This document shows, piece after piece, positions 1 to 9,600 of a stretch of DNA of 64,000 nt (position 1 is its first letter; each line of letters starts with the position of its first letter). The notes beneath the pieces were generated by a model. That model saw nothing but the letters and a program-made list of their open reading frames with translations. It searched no databases and was not told the origin of the DNA. A program made the position numbers and the translations under genes. The DNA lies in the NCBI GenBank assembly GCA_020635675.1, contig JACJZJ010000001.1, positions 620,001 to 684,000 on the forward strand, given 5' to 3'. The stretch comes from Flavobacteriales bacterium. Its GTDB lineage: Bacteria; Bacteroidota; Bacteroidia; Flavobacteriales_F; PHOS-HE28.

Positions 1-1
1 G

Positions 2-721
2 CAGGTGATCCCCGTGGATGCCGCTCCCGAGGATAGTGCCGCGTTGGCGCATGGGTATATCGATAACTGGCTCAGGGAGCATGTGCTCATCGAGCAGGCG
101 GAGCGCAACCTTCCGGACGCGGACAAGGATGTGGAGGCCCGCCTCCGCGACTATCGGAATTCGCTGATCATATACGCCTATGAAGGGGCTCTCGTGGACC
201 AGAAGCTGGATACGGTGATACCGGAAGGGGAGGTGGAGCGTTACTATGAGGAGAACGGAAAGAACTTCCAACTGAAGGACGACATCGTACGGGTGCGCTG
301 GTTCAAGGTGAGGGAAGCGGACAAGAAGACCCGCGACCGTTTGGACCGCTGGTTCCGGAGCGACAAGGACGAGGACCTGCACGACCTCGAGGTCTGGCTG
401 GCGGAGCACGGCATTCCCATCAACGATTCCGGGGACGATTGGGTGACTTTCCATGCGCTGCAGGCACAGGTGCCCGTCCACACGGACAACGCCACCGATT
501 GGCTGACACGGAACGAAAAGGTGTTGGTGGAGGACGACCCGGATACTTATTTCGTGCATCTCCTCGAGCATCGGCTTCAGGAGAGCATCTCACCTTTGCC
601 CCTGGTCCAGCAGGACATCCGTTCCATCCTGCTGAACCAACGGAAGGTGAGACTGATCGAACGCATGCGCGATGACCTTTACAAGCAAGCCCTGGCCAAG
701 GATGAAGTGGGTTCCTATTGA
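2..721 (+). CDS. PpiC/SurA-like peptidyl-prolyl isomerase family protein, 5' end outside window
   Basis: The frame is open from the first bases, so the gene very probably starts upstream of the window; the GTG at 5 is only the first in-frame start codon seen. The visible 238 residues are charged and helical, with a segment of the type E-x-x-x-YYEENGKNFQL near residue 80, which is typical of the parvulin/SurA-type chaperones of Bacteroidota. There is no clear intact PpiC catalytic domain in this part. It overlaps the following SurA-like gene by about 20 bases, so the two are probably translationally coupled in one operon for outer-membrane protein folding. In related genomes a non-canonical PpiC-type protein commonly sits directly before surA (family knowledge). 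The signal peptide cannot be seen because the N-terminus is missing. Confidence 0.7.
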   Translation, partial: QVIPVDAAPEDSAALAHGYIDNWLREHVLIEQAERNLPDADKDVEARLRDYRNSLIIYAYEGALVDQKLDTVIPEGEVERYYEENGKNFQLKDDIVRVRWFKVREADKKTRDRLDRWFRSDKDEDLHDLEVWLAEHGIPINDSGDDWVTFHALQAQVPVHTDNATDWLTRNEKVLVEDDPDTYFVHLLEHRLQESISPLPLVQQDIRSILLNQRKVRLIERMRDDLYKQALAKDEVGSY

Positions 722-2072
722 CCGGTCGGTGCTCGCGTGGGTCGCGTCCCTCCTGGCTTCCACCACACTGGTGGCCCAACCGGAGGGCGAACTCATCGAC
801 GGCATAGTCGGTGTGGTGGGTCGAGAGGTGGTCCTGTATTCCGACGTTGTCGATCACATCGACCAGTTGCGCCAGGCGAACGAAACGGTGGACCAGGCCA
901 GCATTTGTGCCGGATTCGAGGACATGCTGTACGAGAAGCTCCTGCTCGACCAGGCACGTCTGGACAGTGTTACGGTGGACGGATCACAGGTGGAGGCGGA
1001 ACTGGAGCGACGGGTCCGGTACTTCGTGATGCAGCTTGGTTCGCAGGAAAAGCTCGAGGAGTTCTATGGCAAGACCATCACTGAGATCAAGGCCGAGTTC
1101 TACGACCAGGTGCATGACCAACTGCTGGTCCAGACGATGCAGGGCCAGGTGGCTGGTGAGGTGCGAGTGACCCCGCGACAGGTCGATGCGTACTTCAACG
1201 CACTTCCCGAGGACAGCCTCCCGTTCATCAATGCACAGGTGCAATTCGCACAGATCCTGCGCGAGCCGAGGGTGAGCGAGGAGGAGGATCGCAGGGTCCG
1301 ACGGAAGATCGAGGAGTTCCGGGAGAGCATAGTGAAGGGCGAGAAGGACTTTTGCACGCTGGCCATCCTCTATTCCGAGGACCCGGGGTCGGCCAAGGAT
1401 TGCGGGGAACTTGGTCTCGTACCCACCGGGGTCATGGTGCCCGAATTCGATGCCGTCGCCCTCAGCTTGAAGGAGGGGGAGGTCTCCCAGGTCTTCAAGA
1501 CACAGTATGGTTACCACTTCATGCAGCTGATCGAAAGAAGAGGCCAGCAGTACAACGCCCGTCACATCCTGATCAAGCCCAAGGTCAGCACGGAAGACCT
1601 CCTCCGAGCAAAGGACCATTTGGACAGCCTGGCCACCCTGATCCGGGCCGGCAAGCTCGACTTCGGCACGGCTGCCGTCAACAATTCCGATGATGAGGAG
1701 AGCCGCAACGGGAATGGGATCATGATCGATCCGAACACCGGGGACCCCAAATGGGCCATGGGCGACCTGGACCAGCAGACCTTCTTCGTGATCGACAAAC
1801 TGGACGTGGGCCAGATCAGCGAACCGGCTATCGTGGTGCTTCCCGATGGCTCGAAGGCCTATCGGTTGATCCGCCTGCTGACCCGGACCGGACCGCACCG
1901 CGCGAACCTGACCGACGACTACCAGTTGTTCCAACAGGCCGCCGAACGCCGCATGAAGCGGAAAATGGTGGACGACTGGGTGAAGGAGAAACTGGGTGGC
2001 ACCTACGTCCGTGTGGACCCCGGCTACGCGACCTGCCCGTTCACGCACGATTGGCTGCAGGAACGGCCGTGA
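702..2072 (+). CDS. surA: SurA-like periplasmic peptidyl-prolyl cis-trans isomerase
   Basis: A 456-residue exported chaperone. The ATG at 702 is preferred over the one at 672 because it gives a clean signal peptide (MKWVPIDRSVLAWVASLLAS, cleaved after VAQ). After it comes a SurA N-terminal helical region opening with an IDGIVGVVGREVVLYSDV-type motif. Two parvulin (PpiC) domains follow, at roughly residues 175-280 and 285-400; the first holds the GELGLVPTGVMVPEFD signature and the QYGYHFMQLIERR end. The second domain is more divergent. Family role: periplasmic folding and delivery of outer-membrane proteins. It overlaps the upstream gene by 20 bases and is followed closely by the MoxR gene, which suggests one operon. 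Confidence 0.9.
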   Translation: MKWVPIDRSVLAWVASLLASTTLVAQPEGELIDGIVGVVGREVVLYSDVVDHIDQLRQANETVDQASICAGFEDMLYEKLLLDQARLDSVTVDGSQVEAELERRVRYFVMQLGSQEKLEEFYGKTITEIKAEFYDQVHDQLLVQTMQGQVAGEVRVTPRQVDAYFNALPEDSLPFINAQVQFAQILREPRVSEEEDRRVRRKIEEFRESIVKGEKDFCTLAILYSEDPGSAKDCGELGLVPTGVMVPEFDAVALSLKEGEVSQVFKTQYGYHFMQLIERRGQQYNARHILIKPKVSTEDLLRAKDHLDSLATLIRAGKLDFGTAAVNNSDDEESRNGNGIMIDPNTGDPKWAMGDLDQQTFFVIDKLDVGQISEPAIVVLPDGSKAYRLIRLLTRTGPHRANLTDDYQLFQQAAERRMKRKMVDDWVKEKLGGTYVRVDPGYATCPFTHDWLQERP

Positions 2073-2117
2073 ACGCCCGGCGTCATGGTAACTTCCGCCC
2101 CCAAATCCAGCATCGGG

Positions 2118-3083
2118 ATGAACGAACGAACGAGCGATGTGCAGGCGGTGGAGCGGTTCACCGGAGCGTATGGCGCGCTGAAGGCCGAGGTCAACAAGGT
2201 GATCATCGGCCAGGACCGGGTGGTGGACGATGTATTGATCGCCATTTTCAGCCGGGGGCACTGTCTCCTCGTGGGCGTACCGGGCCTGGCCAAGACGCTG
2301 CTCGTCAATACGGTGGCACAGGCCCTGGGTCTCAGTTTCCATCGCATTCAGTTCACACCGGACCTGATGCCGAGCGACATCATCGGGTCGGAGATCTTGG
2401 ATGAGTCACGCCATTTCCGTTTCGTGAAGGGTCCTCTTTTCGCCAACATCATCCTTGCCGATGAGATCAATCGGACACCCCCCAAGACCCAGGCGGCCCT
2501 TCTCGAGGCGATGCAGGAGAAGGCGGTGACCGCGGCCGGACACACCTATGCCCTTCCGGAGCCCTTCTTCGTGCTCGCCACCCAGAACCCGATCGAGCAG
2601 GAGGGGACCTATCCCCTGCCCGAGGCCCAATTGGACCGTTTCATGTTCAATATCTGGGTGGACTACCCGGCGTACGACGAGGAACTCGCCGTGGTGAAGG
2701 CGACCACGTCCGACGTGAACGCCGAAGTGAAGGCGGTCCTTAGCGCCGAGGAGATCCTGTTCTATCAGGGGCTGGTGCGACGCATTCCGGTTCCGGACAA
2801 TGTGGTGGAGTATGCCGTCGGGCTGGCCTCACGCACCCGGCCGGGGCGGAACGGTGCACCAGCGGTGATCAATGACAACGTCAACTGGGGTGCCGGGCCA
2901 AGGGCATCCCAATACCTGGTGGTGGGCGCGAAATGCCATGCGCTGGTGCATGGCAAGTTCAGCCCGGACATCGAGGATGTCCAGGCCGTCGCAAAGCCCA
3001 TCCTTCGCCACCGCATCGTGCGGAACTACAAGGCGGAGGCGGAGGGTGTCACCGTGGACCGGATCGTGGAGGAAGTGCTGTGA
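2118..3083 (+). CDS. MoxR-family AAA+ ATPase
   Basis: A 321-residue cytoplasmic ATPase. It has a Walker A motif GVPGLAKT near residue 54, a Walker B/DEXX motif IILADEINR, the sensor-like motif LATQNPIEQEGTYPLPEAQ, and the C-terminal lid domain typical of MoxR (AAA_3 plus AAA_lid_2). MoxR proteins act as chaperone-like ATPases, often together with VWA proteins; none is encoded here. The ATG at 2118 (MNERTSDV) matches the usual MoxR N-terminus. An ATG at 2085 would add 11 residues and sits only 12 bases after the surA stop. The stop codon overlaps the next start (GTGA), so the following membrane protein is probably coupled. Confidence 0.92.
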   Translation: MNERTSDVQAVERFTGAYGALKAEVNKVIIGQDRVVDDVLIAIFSRGHCLLVGVPGLAKTLLVNTVAQALGLSFHRIQFTPDLMPSDIIGSEILDESRHFRFVKGPLFANIILADEINRTPPKTQAALLEAMQEKAVTAAGHTYALPEPFFVLATQNPIEQEGTYPLPEAQLDRFMFNIWVDYPAYDEELAVVKATTSDVNAEVKAVLSAEEILFYQGLVRRIPVPDNVVEYAVGLASRTRPGRNGAPAVINDNVNWGAGPRASQYLVVGAKCHALVHGKFSPDIEDVQAVAKPILRHRIVRNYKAEAEGVTVDRIVEEVL

Positions 3084-3520
3084 CCAGCAGCATACGGTCG
3101 GCCCTGCTGGTCACCGGGCAATTCCTTGGATCGGCAGTGATCGCGTTCGGCGGATCGTGGAAGGCACTTCCGGCTTGGTCCCTGGTGCTTTTGGTCGCAT
3201 CCATGCTCTTGGTCCTTTGGTCGGCCCTGTCCCTCGGCCGAGCCAACCTGTCCATCATGCCGGACCCGGTTCCCGGCAATGTGCTCATCCGGAAGGGGGC
3301 CTATCGATGGGTCCGGCACCCCATGTACCTGGCCGTACTGGTCGCCTCGGCCGCCAGCGCATGCGGCGCGCCGACCCTTGTGCGCCTCTTGGCCCTGGGC
3401 GGGCTCGTTCCGGCGATCCTCTTGAAGATCGGCGTCGAGGAACGCGCGCTCATCGCGCGACACCCGGAATACGCCGAAAAGATGGCCGGTACATGGCGAC
3501 TTGTGCCATTCCTTTGGTGA
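3080..3520 (+). CDS. Isoprenylcysteine carboxyl methyltransferase (ICMT)-like membrane protein
   Basis: A 146-residue membrane protein starting at a GTG that overlaps the moxR stop by four bases. It has hydrophobic helices at about residues 5-25, 30-50 and 85-115. The C-terminal half carries the phospholipid-methyltransferase/ICMT-like pattern GAYRWVRHPMYLAV, followed by the E-E-x-x-L-x-x-x-H-P-E-Y-x-x-Y-like segment (EERALIARHPEYAEKM). Such bacterial proteins are annotated as methyltransferase or phospholipid methyltransferase family, and the substrate is unknown. A second protein of the same broad family lies at 43815-44393. Confidence 0.8.
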   Translation: MTSSIRSALLVTGQFLGSAVIAFGGSWKALPAWSLVLLVASMLLVLWSALSLGRANLSIMPDPVPGNVLIRKGAYRWVRHPMYLAVLVASAASACGAPTLVRLLALGGLVPAILLKIGVEERALIARHPEYAEKMAGTWRLVPFLW

Positions 3521-3530
3521 AAGGCCTTTC

Positions 3531-3562
3531 TTGCAGGAGGCGGTGTCGCTTGCCTAGATTTG
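3531..3562 (+). promoter_or_regulatory. Predicted Bacteroidota-type promoter for the 3600 gene
   Basis: TTG at 3531-3533 is followed after 21 bases by TAGATTTG at 3555-3562, an exact match to the Bacteroidota -7 consensus TAnnTTTG. It lies 38 bases before the ATG at 3600. Not experimentally shown. Confidence 0.55.
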
Positions 3563-3599
3563 AGGCCCATTCCGGATCCACGAACGACATTCCCAGCAC

Positions 3600-4388
3600 A
3601 TGATCGCCATGATCTTCAGGACCGCCATCCTCGGTGGCTTGCTCCTTACCCAGGTGGCCGCGGCCCAACCGAACGTCGACATCACGCTTGTCGACAACGG
3701 GAACAATGAACTGGAGGTCCGGATCCGTCCGGACGGCGACTTCTCCGACTTCTTCTCCAGCATCGTTTTCACGATCCGCTGGGAAACGGCATCGGGTGCC
3801 ATGCTCGGGAACATTGCCCAAGTGGCTCCGGAGAGCACCTACATGCCGATGATCAAATCCGGGGATGAGGTGGATGCAGGAGGATTCCGGTATCAGGTCT
3901 TTGCCGGCTTCGGCACCGTGCCCTTGAACACGCTTGGTGTGTCGTGGACCGCGAACCAGGAGGTGACGCTGATGACGATACCCGCAGTGAACGGGTCGAG
4001 CCTTTTCGAGATCGTGAACGACAGTTGGACGTCGGATATCGCCAACAATGGCGACTACTATGTCAGCTTGAACGGCCTGGACGTGACCGGTGCCATATAC
4101 ACCATGCCCACCGGCATATCCATGGGTGATCCGCTGTCGACGTCGCTGGATGTGCAGCCCAACCCCACGGATGGTCTGGTCATATTGAGCTTTGGACCCA
4201 CAATGGACCAGGACTTGGTACTTGAATTGACGGATCAAGCGGGCAGAACGGTCCTGAAGGAGGATCTCAACGTTGCTCCTGGTGCTGTGCGCCGTACGAT
4301 CGACCTGACCGGCATGGTGGCGGGGGTGTACACATTGCGGGTCATCTCCCCGGAACGAACATTCGTGCGACGCATCGTTCGGAAGTAG
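3600..4388 (+). CDS. Secreted protein with cohesin-like N-terminal beta domain and T9SS C-terminal sorting domain
   Basis: 262 residues. A signal peptide (MIAMIFRTAILGGLLLTQVA, cut near AAAQ) is followed by a beta-rich domain of about 150 residues with the blocks FTIRWETASGA, GGFRYQVFAGFG and YYVSLNGLDVTGAIY. The same blocks occur in the N-terminal domain of the protein at 18400-22287, so the two are paralogous there. The last 80 residues form a T9SS type A sorting domain: it opens DVQPNPTDG, contains GVYTLRVI and ends RRIVRK. The protein should therefore cross the outer membrane by T9SS and be anchored or released at the surface. The domain's fold looks like the immunoglobulin-like/cohesin class from its strand pattern; that is inference. 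It sits immediately before five genes sharing a dockerin-like tail, and may act as a small anchor for them. Confidence 0.85.
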   Translation: MIAMIFRTAILGGLLLTQVAAAQPNVDITLVDNGNNELEVRIRPDGDFSDFFSSIVFTIRWETASGAMLGNIAQVAPESTYMPMIKSGDEVDAGGFRYQVFAGFGTVPLNTLGVSWTANQEVTLMTIPAVNGSSLFEIVNDSWTSDIANNGDYYVSLNGLDVTGAIYTMPTGISMGDPLSTSLDVQPNPTDGLVILSFGPTMDQDLVLELTDQAGRTVLKEDLNVAPGAVRRTIDLTGMVAGVYTLRVISPERTFVRRIVRK

Positions 4389-4582
4389 GTCCCATCGCCG
4401 CCGGTTCCGCGGATGCTGGGCCGATCCTACGGCCTCACCCGTCAGGTCGCGCCATGAGGACCAGCGTTCATGATCCATGGGCACCGCAGGAAGGTGAGGT
4501 ATGGCATCGACCTTGCCTGGGACCCTATCTTGGTCGACCTGGGTAGCATCGCACCCGCAAACGCACGTATCGAACTGATGCC

Positions 4583-6502
4583 ATGAGGTACCCTCTTTCC
4601 GTTCCCGTCCTTTTCTTCCTCTCCTCTCCTGTCGTGGCCCAGACCCTTTGTGAAAGTGGGTTGGCCGGGAACTACCCCTGCGCGAACATCGACCTGATGG
4701 CCCGGATGGATCTGACGGCCCTGGGCAATGGCGGAGGGACAGGCAATGATTGCTGGGGGTGGACGGATCCGGTCACAGGCAGGGAGTATGCCTTGATGGG
4801 ATTGAGCAATGGCACTGCCTTCGTGGACATCACGGACCCGGTGAACCCCGTGCTCGTCGGGAACCTGCCGCGGCATGCGGGCACGGCCGTGAGCATTTGG
4901 CGTGACATCAAGACCTACGCCGATCATGCCTACATCGTCAGCGAGGCATCGGGTTCGGGCATTCAGGTATTCGATCTGACGCGGCTACGCAGCGTGACCA
5001 CCCCCCCGGAGACCTTCACCGAGGATGGTCATTCCAATGCGGTCAGCAATGCGCATAACATCGTGATCGACACGACCGCGGCCATGGCCTACGCCGTGGG
5101 GTCCAATCAGTGCAGCGGCGGTTTGTACATGTTCGATCTCAGCACGCCCACTTCGCCGGTCCTGGTGGGCTGCTACAGCCAGGACGGCTACATCCACGAT
5201 GCGCAGGTGGTCGACTACACCGGTCCCGATACGGACCACCAGGGTCAGGTGATCGCGTTCAACTGCCATCTGGGCAATCCGGATTACCTGAGCATCGCCG
5301 ACGTGACCGACCCGACGGACCCGATGCAGATCGCGACGATCTCCTGGACGAACCCGCGCACCGGTCACCAGGGGTGGCTTTCGACGGACCAGCGCTATTT
5401 CTTCCTTGGGGACGAGGGCGACGAATTGAACGCACACAACAATACCCGCACACACATTTTCGATGTACAGGACCTTGACCAGCCTGTCCACGTCGGCTAC
5501 CATGACGGACCCAACGCGAGCACCGATCACAACCTCTACACACTTGGCGGGTCGATCTATGAGGCCAACTACAGTTCCGGACTTCAGGTCCTCGATATCG
5601 TGGATGCCGCCTCCGCCGACCTGGAGAACGTGGCCTACTTCGACACGTATCCCGCCAACAACAACAGGGGCTATGACGGAGCGTGGAGCACCTACCCCTT
5701 TTATGCGAGCGGATCGGTGATCATCAGCGATCAATACCTGGGGCTCTTCATCGTTCGTCCCAGGCTGTCCTTACGGCTGCACATCGTCCTGGATGGCGCC
5801 TATGATCAAGGTACGGGACTGATGCGCGATGATCTTCGTGCGAACGGCCTGCTGCCGTCGACCGAGCCTTACACCGCGCTCGGCTACGTGCATGTGGGCG
5901 ATGGGGGAGGGGAGCTGATGGATGCGGGAGCGACCGCGGTGACGGGCCCCGACGCGATCGTGGACTGGGTGGTCGTGGAGCTGCGTGACCCGGTGGACCC
6001 GACGATCGTGTTGAACAGCCATGCGGCGCTCTTACAACGGGATGGCGATGTGGTGGGCACCGACGGGGTCTCCGCCGTGCAGTTCTCGGGTCCTCCTGGC
6101 GAACGCTATATCGCGGTGCGTCATCGCAATCATTTAGGCATCATGACCGGCATGCCGGTCGAGGTGTCGGTGGCCGAACGCGACTATGATCTTTCGGACG
6201 GCAGCGTAACGCTCTACGGTACGGGTGCGGCGAAGGACCTGTCCGGCACCATGGTTTTGTGGGCCGGTGATTGTCACGCGGACGGCGTGTTGAAGTATAC
6301 CGGCGCGAACAATGACCGTGACCAGGTGCTCACCGCCATCGGTGGCATCACGCCAACCGCAACGGTCAACGGCTATCGGGTGGAGGACGTCACGTTGGAC
6401 GGGATCACCAAGTATGCGGGCGCTCTGAACGACCGTGATCCGATCCTGGTCAACGTGGGTGGTTCGGTGCCCACCGCCACCCGCCAGGAACAGTTGCCCT
6501 GA
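4583..6502 (+). CDS. Secreted choice-of-anchor-B (LVIVD-like) protein with shared dockerin-like C-terminal module
   Basis: 639 residues. The signal peptide MRYPLSVPVLFFLSSPVVAQ is followed by about 370 residues of the choice-of-anchor B family. This is a beta-propeller-like region with repeated units such as AFVDITDPVNPVLVGNLP and MFDLSTPTSPVLVGCY. Characteristic segments are CWGWTDPVTGREYALMGLS near the start, and YIHDAQVVDYTGPD and STDHNLYTLGG later. From 5771 the protein switches to the module of about 243 residues shared with the next four genes, ending NVGGSVPTATRQEQLP. There is no ordinary T9SS tail. Function unknown; family members are thought to be surface proteins. A TATCTTGG element at 4526-4533 may be its -7 promoter box. 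Confidence 0.85.
   Translation: MRYPLSVPVLFFLSSPVVAQTLCESGLAGNYPCANIDLMARMDLTALGNGGGTGNDCWGWTDPVTGREYALMGLSNGTAFVDITDPVNPVLVGNLPRHAGTAVSIWRDIKTYADHAYIVSEASGSGIQVFDLTRLRSVTTPPETFTEDGHSNAVSNAHNIVIDTTAAMAYAVGSNQCSGGLYMFDLSTPTSPVLVGCYSQDGYIHDAQVVDYTGPDTDHQGQVIAFNCHLGNPDYLSIADVTDPTDPMQIATISWTNPRTGHQGWLSTDQRYFFLGDEGDELNAHNNTRTHIFDVQDLDQPVHVGYHDGPNASTDHNLYTLGGSIYEANYSSGLQVLDIVDAASADLENVAYFDTYPANNNRGYDGAWSTYPFYASGSVIISDQYLGLFIVRPRLSLRLHIVLDGAYDQGTGLMRDDLRANGLLPSTEPYTALGYVHVGDGGGELMDAGATAVTGPDAIVDWVVVELRDPVDPTIVLNSHAALLQRDGDVVGTDGVSAVQFSGPPGERYIAVRHRNHLGIMTGMPVEVSVAERDYDLSDGSVTLYGTGAAKDLSGTMVLWAGDCHADGVLKYTGANNDRDQVLTAIGGITPTATVNGYRVEDVTLDGITKYAGALNDRDPILVNVGGSVPTATRQEQLP
5771..6499 (+). repeat. Shared C-terminal module, copy 1
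   Basis: In-gene protein repeat of 243 residues. Landmarks are GLMRDDLR, AIVDWVVVELRD, LLQRDGDVV and RHRNHLG, then two dockerin-like loops (GDCHADG and EDVTLDG, each followed by KY-x-G-x-x-NDRD) and a QLP end. Confidence 0.85.
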
Positions 6503-6513
6503 CCGGCACGGTC

Positions 6514-6544
6514 TTGTGTCGGGGGCGGGCAACCCCTATCTTGT
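6514..6544 (+). promoter_or_regulatory. Predicted promoter for the lysyl-oxidase gene
   Basis: TTG at 6514-6516, a 20-base spacer, then TATCTTGT at 6537-6544, one step from the TAnnTTTG consensus. It lies 59 bases before the chosen ATG at 6604. Confidence 0.4.
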
Positions 6545-6603
6545 AGCCCCTGCAAGTGCCGGTGCTTTGCACTGGTCCCATTAACGCTCAAGACTTGTCC
6601 CTT

Positions 6604-9600
6604 ATGGAACGGAACATGACCCTATTGGTCGGTGTGCTCTTATCCGCCGGCCTCCACGCCCAATGTGTCACTGGTTATCCCGCATTGGAGAACTTCGATG
6701 GCGCCACCAGCGGCAATGGGACCGCCAGCGGCACACTGCCGAGCGGGTGGCTCAATCTCAGCGGCGACGACATGGACTGGTGGGTGGAGAACGGCACGAC
6801 CCCTTCCAGCGGTACCGGACCCTCCGTGGACCATTCCACAGGGACGAGCACCGGGATGTACATCTATACCGAGGCATCCTCGCCGAACTATCCGAGCAAG
6901 ACGGCCATCATCGCCTCGCCTTGCTATGATATCAGTGGCCTCGCTTCACCGTATCTCATGTTCTGGTACCATATGAACGGTCCCACGATGGGTGCGTTGC
7001 ATGTCGATATCGACAACAACGGAAGTGTCACGAGCGACGTCCTCACCGTCAGTGGTGATCAGGGCGACATATGGAAGCAGGGCCTTGTCAATCTGGCCCC
7101 CTACGCCGGGGCGACGAACCTGCGCGTTCGTTTCCGCGGGATAACGGGTTCCTCTTACCAGAGCGATATCTGCATCGACGACATGCAGGTCTTGAGCTTC
7201 ACTCCGGTGTACGGTTGCACCGATCCGAACGCGGGCAACTACGACCCGGGTGCCAATGTGGACGACGGCTCATGCGACTACAGCTGCGGGACCGGGCTCA
7301 AGAGCGTCGAGATCGTCATCGTTCCGGACAACTATCCCAACGAGATCTCCTGGGACCTGAAGAGCGGACAGGACGGTACCACGATCGCGAGCGGTGGGTC
7401 CACGGGTACCAACATTTGCGTAGATGAGAATACCTGCCTTGTATTCACCATCCACGATTCCTACGGAGATGGCCTGTGCTGTCCCGGAGGCTCCTACACG
7501 GTCTATTTCGATGGTACGCAGGTCGGATACGGGAGCGGCAACTATGGTTCGAGCGATCAGGTGGTCTTCAACTGCCCCCCGGGCTATAGCTGCTCCGAGG
7601 CCGTGACCGTGGGTCTGGGTGTGCACACGGCGACCCCCTTGGAGTATTGGTACGATTTCACGCCCGCGCAAACGGGTTCCTACACAGTGACCACGTGTGG
7701 TTACAATTCGTGCGATACCAAGCTCTGGATGTACGACCTGGCCTGCAACAACATCAACGTTTCCCCGAACCTGGAAGGCGCGACCTTCGCCGATGACGAT
7801 GATGGTGGGTGCGGTCTTCAGGCGGTGATCACCGGGAACATGGAAGCGGGTGTGACCTATCACCTGCGTGTGGGTGACAACAACAACAGTTGCAACGAGA
7901 GCGTCACCTTCGAGATCATCTACAACGGACCCGCGGTGGGTTGCATGGACCCGAACTCCTGCAATTTCGACCCCCTTGCCACCGTGGCGTGCAGCAACTG
8001 CTGCCTTGCCGTGGGCGATCCGAACTGCCCGACCGGCCCGGACCTCTCCATCAACCAGACCACATTGGGCAACAGCGTGAGCCTGGCCACCGTGAACATC
8101 ACGGATGCCTGTGCTCCCGCGGAGGGTTGTGTCAAGGCGCTTGGACAGCGCTACGTGATCCGATTCAGCACGCGCATCGACAATACGGGCGAACTGGATT
8201 ATTATATCGGCAGCCCGAGCAGCCAACCGTGGATGTTCAATACGAACAATTGCCACGGACACGCACACTATGCAGGTTACGCGGACTACGTGCTCTTCGA
8301 CCAGGACGGGCACAACATCCCCGTTGGTTTCAAGAACGGGTTCTGTGTGATCGACGTGGGATGCCCGAACGGGACCGCTCACTATGGCTGCAGCAACATG
8401 GGCATCAGTGCCGGGTGCTATGACCAGTATGGTTCCGGTACCACGTGCAATTGGATCGATATCACGGATGTGCCTGCCGGGCAGTACACGCTGGTCGTCC
8501 GAACGAATTGGAACCATGTTCCCGACGCGCTCGGGCGTCACGAGACCAACTACGCCAACAACTATGGCCAGGTTTGCATCGATATCACCCGCAATGCGCA
8601 GAACGTGCCGTCGTTCAGCATCATCACGGGCTGTCCGACCTGGACGGACTGCATGGGGCAGCCATACGGGGATGCGCGCTATGATTGCACAGGTACCTGC
8701 GGTGGTACCACCCTGACCGGCGACCTGAACAACGATGACCTGCGCGACCAGGCGGATGCACAGGAATATGTCATGGGTATCCTTGGTGATGACATTTCGG
8801 CGTCATCCTGCACGGACCTGAACGATGACGGGGCCATCACGGTCACGGATGCCGCCATGATGGTCTATTGCTACACCGAACGCGATGCCTACGAGGCCAA
8901 TCAGCCCTACATACATTACCACCCTTGGTGTGAATATCCGCGTGGCTGGGTCAGTACGATCGATACGGTATCGTTGCAGATCGGTGCGTTCAATCCCGCG
9001 CAACAGTATGTGGACATCTACATCAAGAATCCGGACTGCAAGGTGCTGGCCTATGAGTTCGATATGAGCGGGCTGACCATCCAGAGCGTGGAGAACCTGG
9101 CGCCAGGCCTGATGGGCGATGTCAGTGTCAATGCCTTCCTGGGCGGACACAAAGTGTTGGGCATCAGCTATCTCGACACACTGCTGAACAAGAACACCTC
9201 GTTCGTTCCACTTGTCCGCGTGCACTACTATGCCCTGACCGGAACCCAGGTATGCATCGATCAGATCGTGGATGTCGCCAACGATGAAGGGAACAATGTC
9301 ATCACCGAGATCGTCGGTGGCTGTGTGGCGGTCAATGGCGTGGTGGCACTGGATCCGAAGGTCTGGCTTGAGGGTGCCTTCGATCCCAATACCCAGCTGA
9401 TGCAGGATTCCCTAAGGACCCACGGGTACGTTCCGACCACGGAGCCGTATACGGGGCTCGGTTTCACCCATGTGGGCGGCGGCGGTGAATTCGTGAGCCC
9501 GTCGGTGTTCGATGTGGCAGGCCCTGATGCGATCGTGGATTGGGTGATGGTGGAATTGCGTGATGCAGGTGCTCCCGCTACCGTTGTGGCCACACGCTCT

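Noticed and set aside
984..2342. A 452-residue minus-strand frame over surA and moxR
   Set aside because: It spans two real genes on the other strand with clear domains and has no family features.
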